Of a stretch of DNA of 64,000 nucleotides, positions 36,086 to 48,482 are shown in pieces. Location of the stretch: NCBI GenBank assembly GCA_035041965.1, contig JAPYMA010001288.1, forward strand, positions 1 through 64,000, written 5' to 3'. The first letter of the stretch is position 1. Every line of letters begins with the position of its first letter. The notes under the pieces were generated by a model. The model made no database searches. It was not told where the DNA came from and saw only the letters and a program-made list of their open reading frames with translations. The stretch comes from Anisakis pegreffii. Lineage: Eukaryota; Nematoda; Chromadorea; Rhabditida; Anisakidae. Made by a program: the position numbers and the translations under genes.

Positions 36086-39000
36086 TTAAAGTGAATTAAT
36101 AAACCTGAGTTCATGATCTTTTAGAAGACTCAGCACAGTGTATGCCTCTGAAACAGGGCATTCATTGGGTTTTTGTTGCAATACTAGCGAGACGTGAAAG
36201 GCTAACATTGCCAACTGTTCACTCTTACAATAACCCACGAATGGATTCGCTATTTTGGAATCGTCTATCTGAAATGGAATTGCAACAGCAATAGCCTTTA
36301 CGAGTTCAAACAGCCAGCATATATTCATGACGAAAACATACTGAGAAGTGATTAACTGATTGAAATGAGAACTTACAACTTTAGGTAAGATGAAGCAATC
36401 CATCAATTCGGCCATTGTACAAACCATCTTTTTTGAAGCATCCTTTGAAAGAAAATCGCAATTCAACAATAACGCATATAATATGAATCATCACTATTGA
36501 TGTGCACGTAAAATTTTCCTTTTCACCCAATAACACAATCGTAAAATATCGAATAAGCGGCCAATCAATCAAATAATGAATCGAAAATTTAATGCCGAAT
36601 AAAAAGTCCTTGATATGATCACTTTTAAGCATGATTCAACTTCAGTATAACTTTGACTAATAAAACAGATTTCGATGCGATCAAAATGGAACATAACAAC
36701 AGAACAAACACAAATACAAACTGGTTTAAAATCAGGAGATGAAGCTTGATTTGCTGCAGCTTGCACGTTTTTAGCGAGATCACGTGCGGGCCCTCCTAAA
36801 GCACACAAAATCAATGACGAACAAATAAATAAATTATCCTTGAAAAAAAAGAATGGATAAACAAATAAGAAACGACCGTAAAAATTACCACTTGTATTCC
36901 ATAGTGTCAAGATTGGATTGATGAACCGAAGTATCAAGAAGACACTGCAAAAATGAATAAACTGAAGAGCAGAACTGTTTAATGCACTCAAATAACGTTA
37001 AAAAATGATAAAATTACAGCTCAAATAATTATCCTTCATAATTGTGTAACGTAGAGCATGAATCAATACCTCAGTGCTCGACGAGAAGCGTGTGGTGTGG
37101 TTGGAAATCTACGATGACAAGCACTTGCGACATGTGCGAAGACAGCAGCGAATAGAGGTGGTAGCGTTGATATGAGCGATGAAAGCTGACGTATGAATGA
37201 GATGGTGTCAACTGGCGGTGCTTTTTCACAATGCAACTGCTGCAGAGTGGGCATCAACTCTTCAATGACCAAGTCTCGTCCGATCATACGAACCGCTGTC
37301 GACACACAACATGAACAGAACGAATCACCGCGGAATAACGTCTCTTCTAAACATGTCTCTTCTATCCATACACAATCCAGCACTATTCCAATCAACTGCA
37401 TTCTGATTCTAATAAGCATTCTCCACCAATTCACATGAGCACTATCAAGAAGAGATTTCCACGCAAACTTGCAACTCTTTCCATAAAAATTTCCTTTGGG
37501 TCGTTAAAAAATGAACGCTTTCCAATAAATTCCCAACAGAAGTGAATCAAATGAACAAAACAAAACCATACGCACCTCGTTCCAATAATAGTTGAGCGTC
37601 CAAAATTGCGTCGAGGAATGTAAAAAAGAGTGAATGGTCGGGTAAGAGTATAGAAAGAAGTGAAGCGGCGAAATGTTTACGATAGAATGGAGTCAAATGG
37701 GATGCAATCCACTGACACAGGATGAACGATCGTGATGTCAATAAACGAATAAAAGAAGAATATTGCTCCTCAGGCAGAACAACGAGTCGAAAACGTTTCG
37801 CACGAAATAAAAACCCTTCAGTGCAATCATCCGCAGATACACACAATTCGTTGCCATCATCTGTTAACGAGTACGTTGCAGACATCTCTGCAAATCATTC
37901 ACTTATCACCTCATCTGCCACCTTCCAATCAATTATTCTGCTAACACAACCTCGCTTCTTCACTCATCCAAATGACGACACTCATACTCGATGATCGTCT
38001 GTTAGAACACCTAATTCATGTCCATTCTTCGAAATTCAGTTCTGTGCCACAAGCAGGACATTTGAAACCAAATAAATTAACATTCATATAAACTGATGTA
38101 CCGTTCAACATAGTAACTAACACCTACCTCGTTTTATAGTATCTTTGATAATAGGTTGACGATATTTGCCTAAATTATGGCAGCAAAGTTGTAACTGGAG
38201 GCTACACGATCCCGCCGGCAAATGTCTTAAAATTTAACGAAGCAAATCATATGATCAAATTTTTCGAGATGAAAATTCCATCAATTATTAGACTACAATC
38301 TACATGGAAGAGTTCATATGATCAACTACATGAAAATTTATGTTGCAAAAATGAAAACTCTATTGAAAAACGACACACGACAAGTCAACAACGTACTCTT
38401 CACGATTATATAACTATCATAATAGAAAAAGGAAATAAAGCGGTAACAAAACAAACTCGATGAGAAAGTGTGTCTCAAATGGAATATAGCTTTTCGCTGA
38501 TGGTACCACAGGTCTTGTTCGTATAACACGCACTGAATTTACAATTACACACGCACTATAGCCATTTTCCGGTCTCAGTGCAACACCCCTAAACTTCATG
38601 AACATATTACTTTACATCTCATAACAAATCTTTACGTAACTACTCAATAATAAGCACGATCATATCATCAACAAATAATACAAACTTCCACTTCCATATG
38701 AAAAACGTTCACACAAACTATATCAAGATAATTTCACCGCCATATGAAAGAGCACATCTACTAGCTCATAAACGTTTTGGGATTATCATTCCTTCCTTCC
38801 TGCATATGAAGCGAAGCACTTCGACGAAGCGTTGAGTGCTTTTATTTACAATCGTGATCTTGTTTTGCTAAGAGACATTTCCACAGCCCACTACGATACA
38901 TAATGGTGAAATGGTGAAACTTATGTAAGAAAGTAGACAAAGATATGCTCACCGTTATGGTAGTAAAATTATTTTCATAATTTTAGTGAATTTTTTTCAG

Positions 39001-42000
39001 CATTAAAGTGGGAGTTACCTTCATAGATGCCCTGTACTGGCAATAAGCAACAATAATAAAAAGATGCAATGATAATAGTAATAACGAATAACCTATAGGT
39101 TGCGATGGTTATTGAAATGAAAGTGGATAGTCGACTGTGAATAGTGTTACTGCTTGGCAGAACAGCGAAAGGCGATGAAGAATAAGGATAGCCAAGACAA
39201 CGAATACGTAAATTATTGAACCAAACTAAGAGGTGAGCTTCAGTTTGAAATGAGAGATGTACTGATGAAGAATGTTGCGAAAAACTGTTCAGTTGTACAT
39301 GTAAACAATTCGATCGATCATAAACACTCTCATCCACTTTATAAACAAAACAATAGCACAAATCCAAGACGAGTTTTGGCTTGGCTCGCTGAAATTGCTT
39401 TCTTTAGTGCATGAACTAATTCGTTTCTATTATATACCATTCACGAAATAGATACTTCATCATCATTACCCCCTCTCATCTAACTTTTGAACTGATATAA
39501 GTGATATGCAAGGAAATAATTTCCAACATTAAATGCGGTCGGTCGCAAAAGATAAACGATGAATGAACAGAAACAAACCTTTTCGCTCTCAAAGACGAAT
39601 AATTGATAACCCAAAACATCACTCAGCATTACGTAACAATTCTTCCATTTATCTTCTCTGGCTGAAATTCAATAATGAATTTTGATGAAAAGTCATGAAT
39701 ATCAGATTAACAATAAAAGAATGCAAAATACGGAACAACAGAAAAAATAAAGGAAAACGGTACTTTTACGGTATGCATGAACACAATCCACTGGATAAGG
39801 ACATGAACTATGACTTCGCAAATGCTGCAGTTTCGGCAATACTCCAATTTCGTCTGGTTTCTTACATTTGACAGCCGTTGGACGCAGCACAGCACGCAAC
39901 AATTTACTTTTATCACTGATTTCCCGTCGAGAATATCTGCAGAATCAGTCGCGTGACTGCGAGCATAACAGGAAAAAAAACTGGATTTCTCATGAGCAGC
40001 CATTAAATTGGATACCTATCAATTATATCATGAATTGTGGGAAACGTACGTCCACCCAGCTCAAAATCGCCATTCTGCAACCGACAAACCAAAAACTTTT
40101 CGATTCGCTCCCCAGAATTCACCATCAATGCGTAACTATTCTTTTGGTTCTTCGACGATCGCACTAAGTAACTTCCAATACCACCTGAAATAACAACAAC
40201 TATTCAGCAGCAGTCTAATGATGATTCACAAAATACAAACCTAAGTTCACAGAAATTATTGAAATAAAATGAATATGAACGGTGTGTGAATGATAAACAA
40301 TTTTTAAATTTAGTGAATGGATGGTGTTTACAACTACCATCACTTGTTGTTCTCGCAATCAAATAATTTCTTTTCTTACACAATGACTTGAAAAAGAAAA
40401 TTTCCTACGCTTGAATCCATCTGCTATGAACAAATCTTCTCTCTTCGACAAACATCTCCAGAATAAAACGGATAAGCATTTTGAAACAAACAGAACGTGT
40501 GTCTTTAGCCAGATTGCCAGCACTATTTAAAAATGAAAGGTTAATCAATTCATGAACAACAAACAACAAACACTAACCGGTATTGAGACGACGTGCCAAT
40601 TCTTCGACTGGGTCATCATGAAAGTATGGTAAATCTTCTGGTGCGATACGCCTATCGTTCTGTAAACAGAAAATTTATAGAAACATCTTTTGATAAGATA
40701 GACGGTGTATCGAGATGACTGTTCAGTGAACAAATCACAGATGATGCTGACGAAAGTGCAATTCAGTGATAAAAGAATAAATAATTTCATCAGAACTGAG
40801 AGCGTTTCAAAGAACAGCTCTGCATCCAACATATTTTTGATCAAATGTCAACCAATACTAGACAGAACATTAAAAATCTGATTCATACATTTCACAGGAA
40901 AGAACTGCTTGAATGGAAGAACGATAAAGCTGACTACTAAAAACGATGCTGATTACATCGATTTCAAAACTTGCATTCAAATCAAATCAAACGCAACAAA
41001 GAACAACCATAAAAACAAACGAGTGGAACAGTCAATTCAACAGCGACAAGACCCGACTGTGAATTTCGTTCAAGTCGTGCCCAAATCCATTGACTATCAA
41101 CCTGCTGCAATTCGGTGAGTAGATCGCCTTCACAAAAACTGTAAAAATGTTCTTCTTAATAACTCCTTTTTATTAGTAAGTAGAAACCGTTTAACTGGGA
41201 ATACATTTCACAAAACAAGTATTCTTCAGGTTGACGATGACGAACATGCAAGCAATTCTCGGACAACCAATTCAGTAATAACGGAACGATGTATTCGAAA
41301 ATAATGATAATTTTCTCCTCCGATGAAACTTCTTCCTGCTAACATTAAAATAAATGAAAAAGACACCATAAAAAAGACAAATATGTACAACCGAGCGTAG
41401 ATATACGAATCGAAACAATGAAAATATAGAGAGGTTTCTGGGATGAAAAAGCTTACCTCAATTCGTCCGAATCAGTGATTGCATTGAATGGTAGTATTGC
41501 CATTCGCTGCCGGTTTGTTATTTCGACAGGCTAGAAAAAATATTTGAAAACTTATGTAACCGATCTGCGACATCCTCTAACCAATGAGGATCAATTTTGG
41601 AAAAAAAAAAAAGAATATCTATTTGAAATTTCACTCACCGATGGAGGTCGTAGCGGTACATAAGTTAAATCAGATCGATCAATGAAATGCTGTACAACGG
41701 CCAATAACGATCCAAAATGGAGTCCGAATAGAAAATACTCACCACACACTAATGTAATTCTGAAAAAAACACACTGCAATTTCGAAACATTACCGCTTAA
41801 AACAGATGCAATTTAAAGCGTTGTCAATTCAGTTTTATGACAACAGTTCAAAATGTGCATTTACTTGCAAGTAAAGTGACTGAAACAAATAATACCTTTA
41901 TGACTGAAACAAATAATACCGCTTTTATTGAAGTAGTGGTATCATTTAAAACTAACGGATAATGCATGACTGAATGATTGGCTGGTGATAGCCATGAGAT

Positions 42001-42215
42001 TGTATATTTTTGTTTCGCGAAATTAGCGTTTTGTTCGGCTCGTAACAGCAGAGCACCATCAACACCAGATTCCAATAAACGCGTTTCAGCCTCTTTTCTC
42101 GAAATGTATCCATGAAAACAATCATGCAAATCGACGATTGGACCATGGACAGCAACAAGGCCCGGGTTTTTATTGTTTTCATCTTCATCACTTTCTTTTA
42201 TCGACATATCGCCAT
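36086..42215 (-). CDS. RASA1: p120 RasGAP (SH2-SH3-SH2-PH-C2-GAP)
   Basis: Exons, 5' to 3' on the minus strand: 42215-41957, 41759-41639, 41530-41457, 41138-41021, 40659-40578, 40184-40016, 39936-39809 (or 39815), 39661-39579, 39388-39093, 38588-38457, 38169-38128, about 37998-37951, about 37887-37576, 37382-37070, 36944-36889, 36795-36722, 36442-36377 and 36268-36086. Domains in order: SH2 (FHGYISRKEAE, GALLLRAEQ), SH3 (DELSFCEGDLL, QWIWARLERNSQSG), SH2 (GSYLVRSSKN, FELGGRTFPTIHDIIDR), PH (DKWKNCYVML), C2 (ENGYSACVIVNSVRV) and a RasGAP domain. The GAP domain has the arginine-finger loop ETLFRGDSF and the helix FLILRFINPIL. The protein speeds GTP hydrolysis by Ras below receptor tyrosine kinases. 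The C2 end near 37860-38000 does not join cleanly, and roughly ten residues between 36722 and 36442 were not placed. The first exon starts at an acceptor-like TTTATAG, so an upstream exon or trans-splicing is likely; ATG at 42207 is the first in frame. Confidence 0.9.
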
Positions 42216-42548
42216 CTATAAACAGTGAAACATCCCATTAAGAAACATTCCAAAGCACAATTACACACAAATATCTCGAACGAACATTTCACTGATTAGT
42301 CCAGCAATCAGCTGTCTTATTGTCATGTCAACACGATAAAATGCCAATATTTTTGATGCGTTGCCAGAAGTACCGTAAATACTAGTCTGTATAGAAGTAA
42401 AGTGAAATGAGTTCTCTTTGATCTAGCCGCACCTGCAAATCAACGTAGAAGTAAAATCGCGGGCAAGATGGAAGTGGATTAGGGGCTGCGAGGGTTTGTC
42501 GGATTTAGAAGGTAAGAATTGAGTTAGTAGGGAATTATTTTTTAAGAA
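42216..42548. promoter_or_regulatory. Divergent upstream region shared by RASA1 and CRTC
   Basis: Only about 330 bases separate the first RASA1 coding exon (minus) from the CRTC start codon (plus). The two genes must therefore share, overlap or abut their promoters, unless RASA1 has a further 5' exon beyond CRTC. No TATA box or other specific motif was assigned. Confidence 0.45.
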
Positions 42549-43619
42549 ATGGCACAGGGAACGCCGCGTAAGTTCAGTGAGAAGATAGCGATAATGGAAC
42601 GTAAACAGAATGAAGATCATGAAGCATTTACATCAGTTATGCGTGATGTTCGTGCTATTACGAGTACTTCGGCAGCTGCGTCACCAATTTGCTCGTCTCC
42701 TGGAGCACTTGCGCCACCGCTGCATTGGAATCGACCAGGTGGTTCACTACCGAACGTCCACGAAATGGTGCAACAGCCTGTCCAAAATTGGCCATTTTGG
42801 CCGTCGCAATCTGTACCTCATCCCAGTCGGGGTCGTTCGCCTGGTGCTCATTATCATCCGTATAAGCAGACAAAACCACAGGAACGAGTACCGCCACTCG
42901 ATTATCACCATGTACCTTATCCACCTGGCAGTCACCTACAACCTCCTGATGCGATGTGGTCAAAGTAAGTTCATAAAACTATTAATTTTCAATATGTATA
43001 TAAATTATATAGTTTTTGCAGAGCTCGTAGTGATCCAGCGATCCATATGAATGTTTACCAACAGCAGCAGCAGCAACAACAACAACAACAGTCATCCCAG
43101 AATTTTGCTATGCAAGAATTAAGAACCCAGCAAGCTTCCAACTTCCAACAACAAACTTCCTTCCAACCAACTCAGCTTTTCATAAATGCCCAACAAAGGC
43201 CAAATCGTGACGATTGTATCGTTGGTTCGTTACCGAATATTCCAGCTCCAGGTACAGCCGCAGCTGTGCAACAGCAACAAGCACCTTGTGTATATCCTCA
43301 CCAACCAGTTGGACAAAGACATAGTATGGGAGTTTGTCATACACTTGCTACGCCACCGTCTATGTCCGAAACGCAATCTGCACCAACAAGTCCCGCACAG
43401 AGTGCTGAAATGCCTGCACCTCCGTCATGGCCTCTGAGGAATTATTCGAATAGTCCGGAATCACTCGAAATACCGAACATCGTGCTAACTGGCACTGATG
43501 GGCAGTTAGATTGCTTTCAGGATTTACAGGACCTGCATTTGGACGCCACCGAATTGCAACAGTTATTGAACAGTGGCGAGCACGTAGATCCAGCTTGCGA
43601 AACGCAGCTTCTTGATTGA
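42549..43619 (+). CDS. CRTC: CREB-regulated transcription coactivator
   Basis: Two exons (42549-42964 and 43022-43619) join in phase 2 to give 337 residues. The N-terminal CREB-binding helix is clear (TPRKFSEKIAIMERKQNEDH, about residues 4-23). The middle contains DRGRS-like RGRSPGAHYHP, then PPDAMWSKARSDPAIH around the splice junction; this matches the kinase-regulated serine region that controls 14-3-3 binding in the family. An 11-glutamine tract follows. PNIVLTG in exon 2 corresponds to the family's calcineurin-docking PxIxIT-type site. The acidic, leucine-rich C terminus (CFQDLQDLHLDATELQQLL) looks like a transactivation domain. CRTCs shuttle to the nucleus on dephosphorylation and boost CREB-driven transcription. 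The protein is shorter than vertebrate members. The start ATG fits the family N terminus. Confidence 0.94.
43059..43091 (+). repeat. CAG/CAA repeat encoding 11 glutamines in CRTC
   Basis: Mixed CAG and CAA codons encode an uninterrupted glutamine tract just after the SDPAIH motif. The mixture of synonymous codons suggests that the tract is kept at the protein level and is less slippage-prone than a pure repeat. Confidence 0.9.
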
Positions 43620-44881
43620 TCTCGCTAATTGTTTGATGCTGCTATTTTCCATACGACTAAGAATGATCGTTGGCCATTCACAAGTACGCCCATTTACTTA
43701 CATCCTACCCTGACATTTACTTATATATCTCAAGTGTATATGTGACAGAAAGACATATTCTATCTTTATCGAATCGTATCTTATTTCGTCGATCAGGGAT
43801 CTGTTGTTGTTATTATTATTATTGTCATGCAGGTTAGTGGCGTATAAACATACATCTGTATATCTGTTCCTACTATTCAACTTTTGGTCATTGAAACTTG
43901 CCAAGATTCAGGTGAATTAGGTACTCACCCTGTCACTGTGTCTCTTTTCTCATGATAATAACCACGTTTGCATCTGCCTCATTGTACTGAACTTTTGATT
44001 GATTGATTAACACCAAATTAGTTTAAGCTTACCTGCAAATGCAGTTCTGTCGGGAATGAGTCACATATTCATCAATGAGCTCCTTCGATTCAATTTCTGA
44101 CTAGGGACCGACGTTAACTGTTTTCTTTCTAGCTCGAAAATTTCACCTCAACATTTTGATCTAAATTTCAGTCTAAATTGCCTCAAAAGGATGGGTGTCA
44201 CGCTTCATCCTCATTAGTAAAAAAATAGAATTTGTGAATCATCTAGTGAAATCGGTGTTTTTTTTCGTAATGCCCACTGTTAGTTTCTGTTCGGTTCAGT
44301 TCGTCTGATAAGCGACGATATATGATTTAAAAAAGCTATATTCAATTCACATTTAATAGTCAGATGTTTACTTTACACCTAAGAATTATAATACGATTTT
44401 GTGATGCGGACCACAGTGATTTTTAATACGAATATATGAACGCGGTAATTGCTTTCGGCATTTATAAGATATCATCTGAAGAGTATATATTGTATTTTGC
44501 CTAGTCTATTGCTTATCGTATAATTATGATGCTAATGAAAATGATGTGCTCTAATGAATGGCCTACTTTAGCAAACGGTTGCTTCTGTTATTAGTTTATC
44601 GTTATTATCAGTATGGTAGCTCTGCTCTTTCTTAATCGGTCTGTTCGTTGAGTATCATGATAGAGAGAAGTTTCATGTTTGACGTTTATAGATTTCCGGG
44701 TTCGTTAGCGGCATGTAATTTTAGTAAGTACTTCATTGCAACATGAAGGGTTTGTTAACTTCAGTGATTTGATATTCACTGAAATCCGATTCCAATAGAT
44801 GAAGAATAAGCAACTTACCAAATTTTGGTATTGAGTGAATTTTACGTTTTCTGTTCCTTATAACTACTTAAATAGAAAACA

Positions 44882-44987
44882 ATGAAAGCCCAATATAACT
44901 ACCAAAGCGAAGAAAAATTCAGTTTAATTTTACAAGAGTTAATCGAGCGAACATCTGTGAAAGATTATGTTAATCAAATCGAACATC
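44882..44987 (+). CDS. Possible first exon of an unidentified small gene
   Basis: ATG at 44882 opens 35 codons of helical, charged sequence (EEKFSLILQELIERTSVKDY) ending at an excellent donor GTAAGTATT in phase 1. No following exon was identified with confidence; TTTCAG acceptors downstream give only weak continuations. It could be a real small-protein exon or a chance coincidence. No family is recognised. Confidence 0.25.
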
Positions 44988-47900
44988 GTAAGTATTCTCG
45001 TTCAAGTCGATTCGTTAGCAAATTGCCCAACGCTATCAGGTTTAGCGCGTATACAAATTTTGGGATGGTTCTCATGACAATAATGTTTGCTTTGTTTTAT
45101 CGTCACTTTAAGAATTACTCTGGTTGATTCGTTTGTTTCTACATTCGAATTGGGTCATATGGAGTAAATATTATGCGTCTAAATGTACTGGGAAAATGAA
45201 AACAAATAATAGCAGCAACTCGTTTTCTAAGAAAAACTGTGTTCGTTCATTTTTATTTTAACTTTTGTTCATTCGGGCTGTAATTTGATTTTATTTTTAC
45301 ATCGGTTTGTTTTCCTTGTATTCCGTTAACGAGCAACTGTTGTCGTTCAAGCCTCTTTATTATACATCACTGTGATTTTGCGGTGCCACCACTTCTCCTA
45401 TATTCGCTTAGGTTAATCTGAGTCAAACAAATATCATCATGTTATTGTGATTCAGGTTTACCGTTTAAAGTAATAAATCAGATTGAATGGGTTGGTCTGT
45501 TGATTAAATTTATTCATTTGAATAACTGCTTCATAGTTTAAAAGTATTGAAAAATGGACGATGTTTATTCTTGTCGGATGAATATTTCCGTTATGATTTA
45601 AGGGAAATTAGGATGAAGAATAAATTTTGTTGATTGATGAAGTTGGATTTGATCATTCATCTTGAATGGATTCGAAAAGGCAAAACGATAGCAGTTAAGC
45701 TCATTCGTTATGAACACTTACCATGATGCGAAAGTTCTTTCGTTTTTGATTAATTCATGTCTAGACAATTTGCAGATTGTATCATGAATAATTTTGTATG
45801 TAACGATAATAAACAATCTCTTATATTATGGCACTGTTATCATCGCAACACCAACGGCATGCTGCATCAGTGATCCCAATGAAGTAATCAATAGTTTCAG
45901 TAAGAATGAGTTTACTTGTGAATTCATTTCATCATCCGCACCAGTTGCATTCATTTCTTTATAATTTTTGCACTTCCAACAATTGCAGTGTTCTTATGCT
46001 TCGAGAGGTTCGCTTTGAAACATGAACCTATTTGAGCTTAATATTCCTTATCGTCGGCCATTCTCTCATCAGATCTTCGAGTAATGATAACGCTTTCTTG
46101 TGAGTAACTTTTTGAATAAGCAAGGCGTGTTGTAATTTTATTCATGTGATGAAAGCACAAGGATTGTTCAAGTTCTTAGCAGCTTTTGCCTTTTCATTTG
46201 TTGAGGGTAGTAATTTACGGCTTTCGCATTCTGTCACTTTCATATGTCATAAAAGTTGGTCTTCTTTTAGCTTGATCGCAAATGCGGATGTGTGGTTTAG
46301 TTTAGAATTTCAGCAGCCTCTTTTTTCATGTCGTTTTAAATCCGCTGTTCCATATTCTGATGGAATGAGATGGCATTTGGTGTCGGCTTTTTTAATAGAA
46401 TTCATTTTTGAAGCCATCTCTCGTAAAAACATGCGATCAAGGTGAAACGCAAACGTGAGGATGTATGCACAGAGCAAACAGTTTTGTGATCATTGAAACT
46501 TGCCAGTTGTTGTTTTTTGAAATTTCATTTTGAAAGCGTTACTGAGTAGGTGATTCAGTTAGCAGATTTTTAATGGTGCTGATCGTGCGTTATTTGATTA
46601 CTGAATAAGGTTAGCATCACAAAATATTTACACAATACTTTGCATCCTTCATCTTAGCATCATTTATGGCGTGGTTTAATTAATCCTCCTTTAGTATTTT
46701 TCGCTTAATTATGTGAGCGACTGGCGCATCTTCTCTTGAGCCGGTTCAGTCGAAAAAATTTCTTTTGACACCAATGCGTCATTTCATCGAAACCGACACA
46801 AGTCGAGGGAGGTATAGATGTATTCGTGAAGTATAGGTAAATCAGTAAGTTGATGTGATCAGCATTTCAAACAATAATTACTAATTGCAGAGTGGGAATT
46901 ATAGACCGTATACGTGGAGAAATGTGTGGATACTTCAAACCTAGAACATTGCAGTTCGATATTTCCATTTCGTCGGACTCTAATTAGAATTCATAGCAAA
47001 TTTCATTAGCATTCGACGATTCATAGCAACAACTTTATTGAAATTCACCGACATTCAATAGTTTTTTCAATTTTAATAGCGAGTATTCTTTTTTGTTCTC
47101 TCTCTCGATTTTACCTCGTCATAATGATGTCCCATTGCAAAATGTTCTTAAGTTCGCGATAACGTCAATTACCTCTTCAATTGACGTCTTTATTCGATAT
47201 GACAATGTTTATATCTTAATGATAATCGATACCCCATCATCACTGAAAACCAACTCTCACGAATATTTTACGTCCATGCGTCCGGTTTTCGTTCTCTAAC
47301 GAATCAACTTTATCTTTCAGCGCCTGAATTATTTGTCGTCTCTTATCAAATCACTTCACATTTTTTGACGATCAAAGACTAAACGCATCTCGACTCCGAG
47401 CGATTTTTAAACATTTTTCAAAAGATGCGATCATCTGTATGTGTTCTCACATCGAATTATTCAACTCGTCTCACCCATTTTCTCATTTACCAAACACAAT
47501 AAATTAAATCCACATTGCATTGATAGTCAGTCGAGTCAACAAGCTAACAGATTGTCGGTTGTTGAAAACGCTTCACCGAAGAGGTTAACTTAAGGTACAA
47601 CATCACGAAAGGACTCAATTCTGAGTGTTTTCACGCATCTTCCGAATGCACGATGCATTCTCCGTTTGCAGTGTTAACTGATGATTGGTCTATGAGACTG
47701 ACATCGTTTTATCTGTCGCGTTGTACTTGTTTGCTTGAATTCGTTTACGTATCTAATAATGAGCATTCAAGATCATTTCATTTGCTTTTGGGGTAGTACG
47801 CATTCTGTATGTTATCTTACAAAAAGTGACAGTTGAATTTGATATGTTGTTTGATTTGATTAGCATAAATTGATCTAAAAACCATTCATACTGATTCTTT

Positions 47901-48128
47901 TATGAATTTCTAAGCATTCACAAATTATTCAACGGAAAAATTTTTACATACGATGTGTTGAGCGAGACTTTCACTAGCAGAAATGAATAAAAAGTTTCAA
48001 TAAAGTACGTATTTGGAGCAGATCATCGTGTTTGTGTGTATTCACCGCAACGAAACGATAAGGTGAATTAAAGTGATGCAATCAAAATGATATCAAAGTA
48101 AAGAATGATGGATGATTCAAGTGACGAA

Positions 48129-48482
48129 CTGTGGTCCTCAAAATATTGTCTTTTGTGAACTGCTATTCACAGAGTTTCATAACGTCTAGTTGTTGCGCAC
48201 TTCAGTGCAAACCTCCGAAAGGAGCGAAGTTTGCGAATGATTTGATGATAATAACGCATCGGTGTTTAAGTCGAACTGTTTTCCTAAATCAAATTTCTTT
48301 ATGCGCCACACCTATGAAAGTTTTCATAATGTCTTTGCACGCATCACAGAAAGAGCTTATATGAGAATAAAGATAAAGGTGACCGCAATGTTTAAGTAAC
48401 ATAATGATTTCTTACTCCTCATGGTTGAGGCTCCCCTTGTTCCCATCCCCATGCTTCTGGCATCGTTGGTTGAGAACCACTG
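48129..48482. mobile_element. Possible degraded hAT-like MITE
   Basis: The right end TTGAGAACCACTG (to 48482) matches the hAT-like termini at 22219-22467 and 28697-29009. The left end CTGTGGTCCTCAAAA is a degraded version of the inverted terminus. Flanks show no duplication, so the left boundary is tentative. Confidence 0.35.

Noticed and set aside
38045..38095. A minus-strand micro-frame FKCPACGTELNFEEWT with a CPxCG zinc-ribbon look.
   Set aside because: It is 24 codons, ends in a stop, and sits in a RASA1 intron where the neighbouring exons join without it.
40492..40522. A 31-base candidate exon in the second SH2 domain of RASA1.
   Set aside because: Phase allowed it, but exon 40184-40016 joins directly to 40578 in phase and supplies the real GSYLVRSS motif.
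41228..41345. An open minus-strand segment inside a RASA1 intron that could read SFIGGENYHYFR after the DEL of the SH3 domain.
   Set aside because: The true continuation (SFCEGDLLTELQ) lies at 41138-41021 with a better acceptor and full SH3 similarity; this segment ends in a stop and lacks the SH3 tryptophan.
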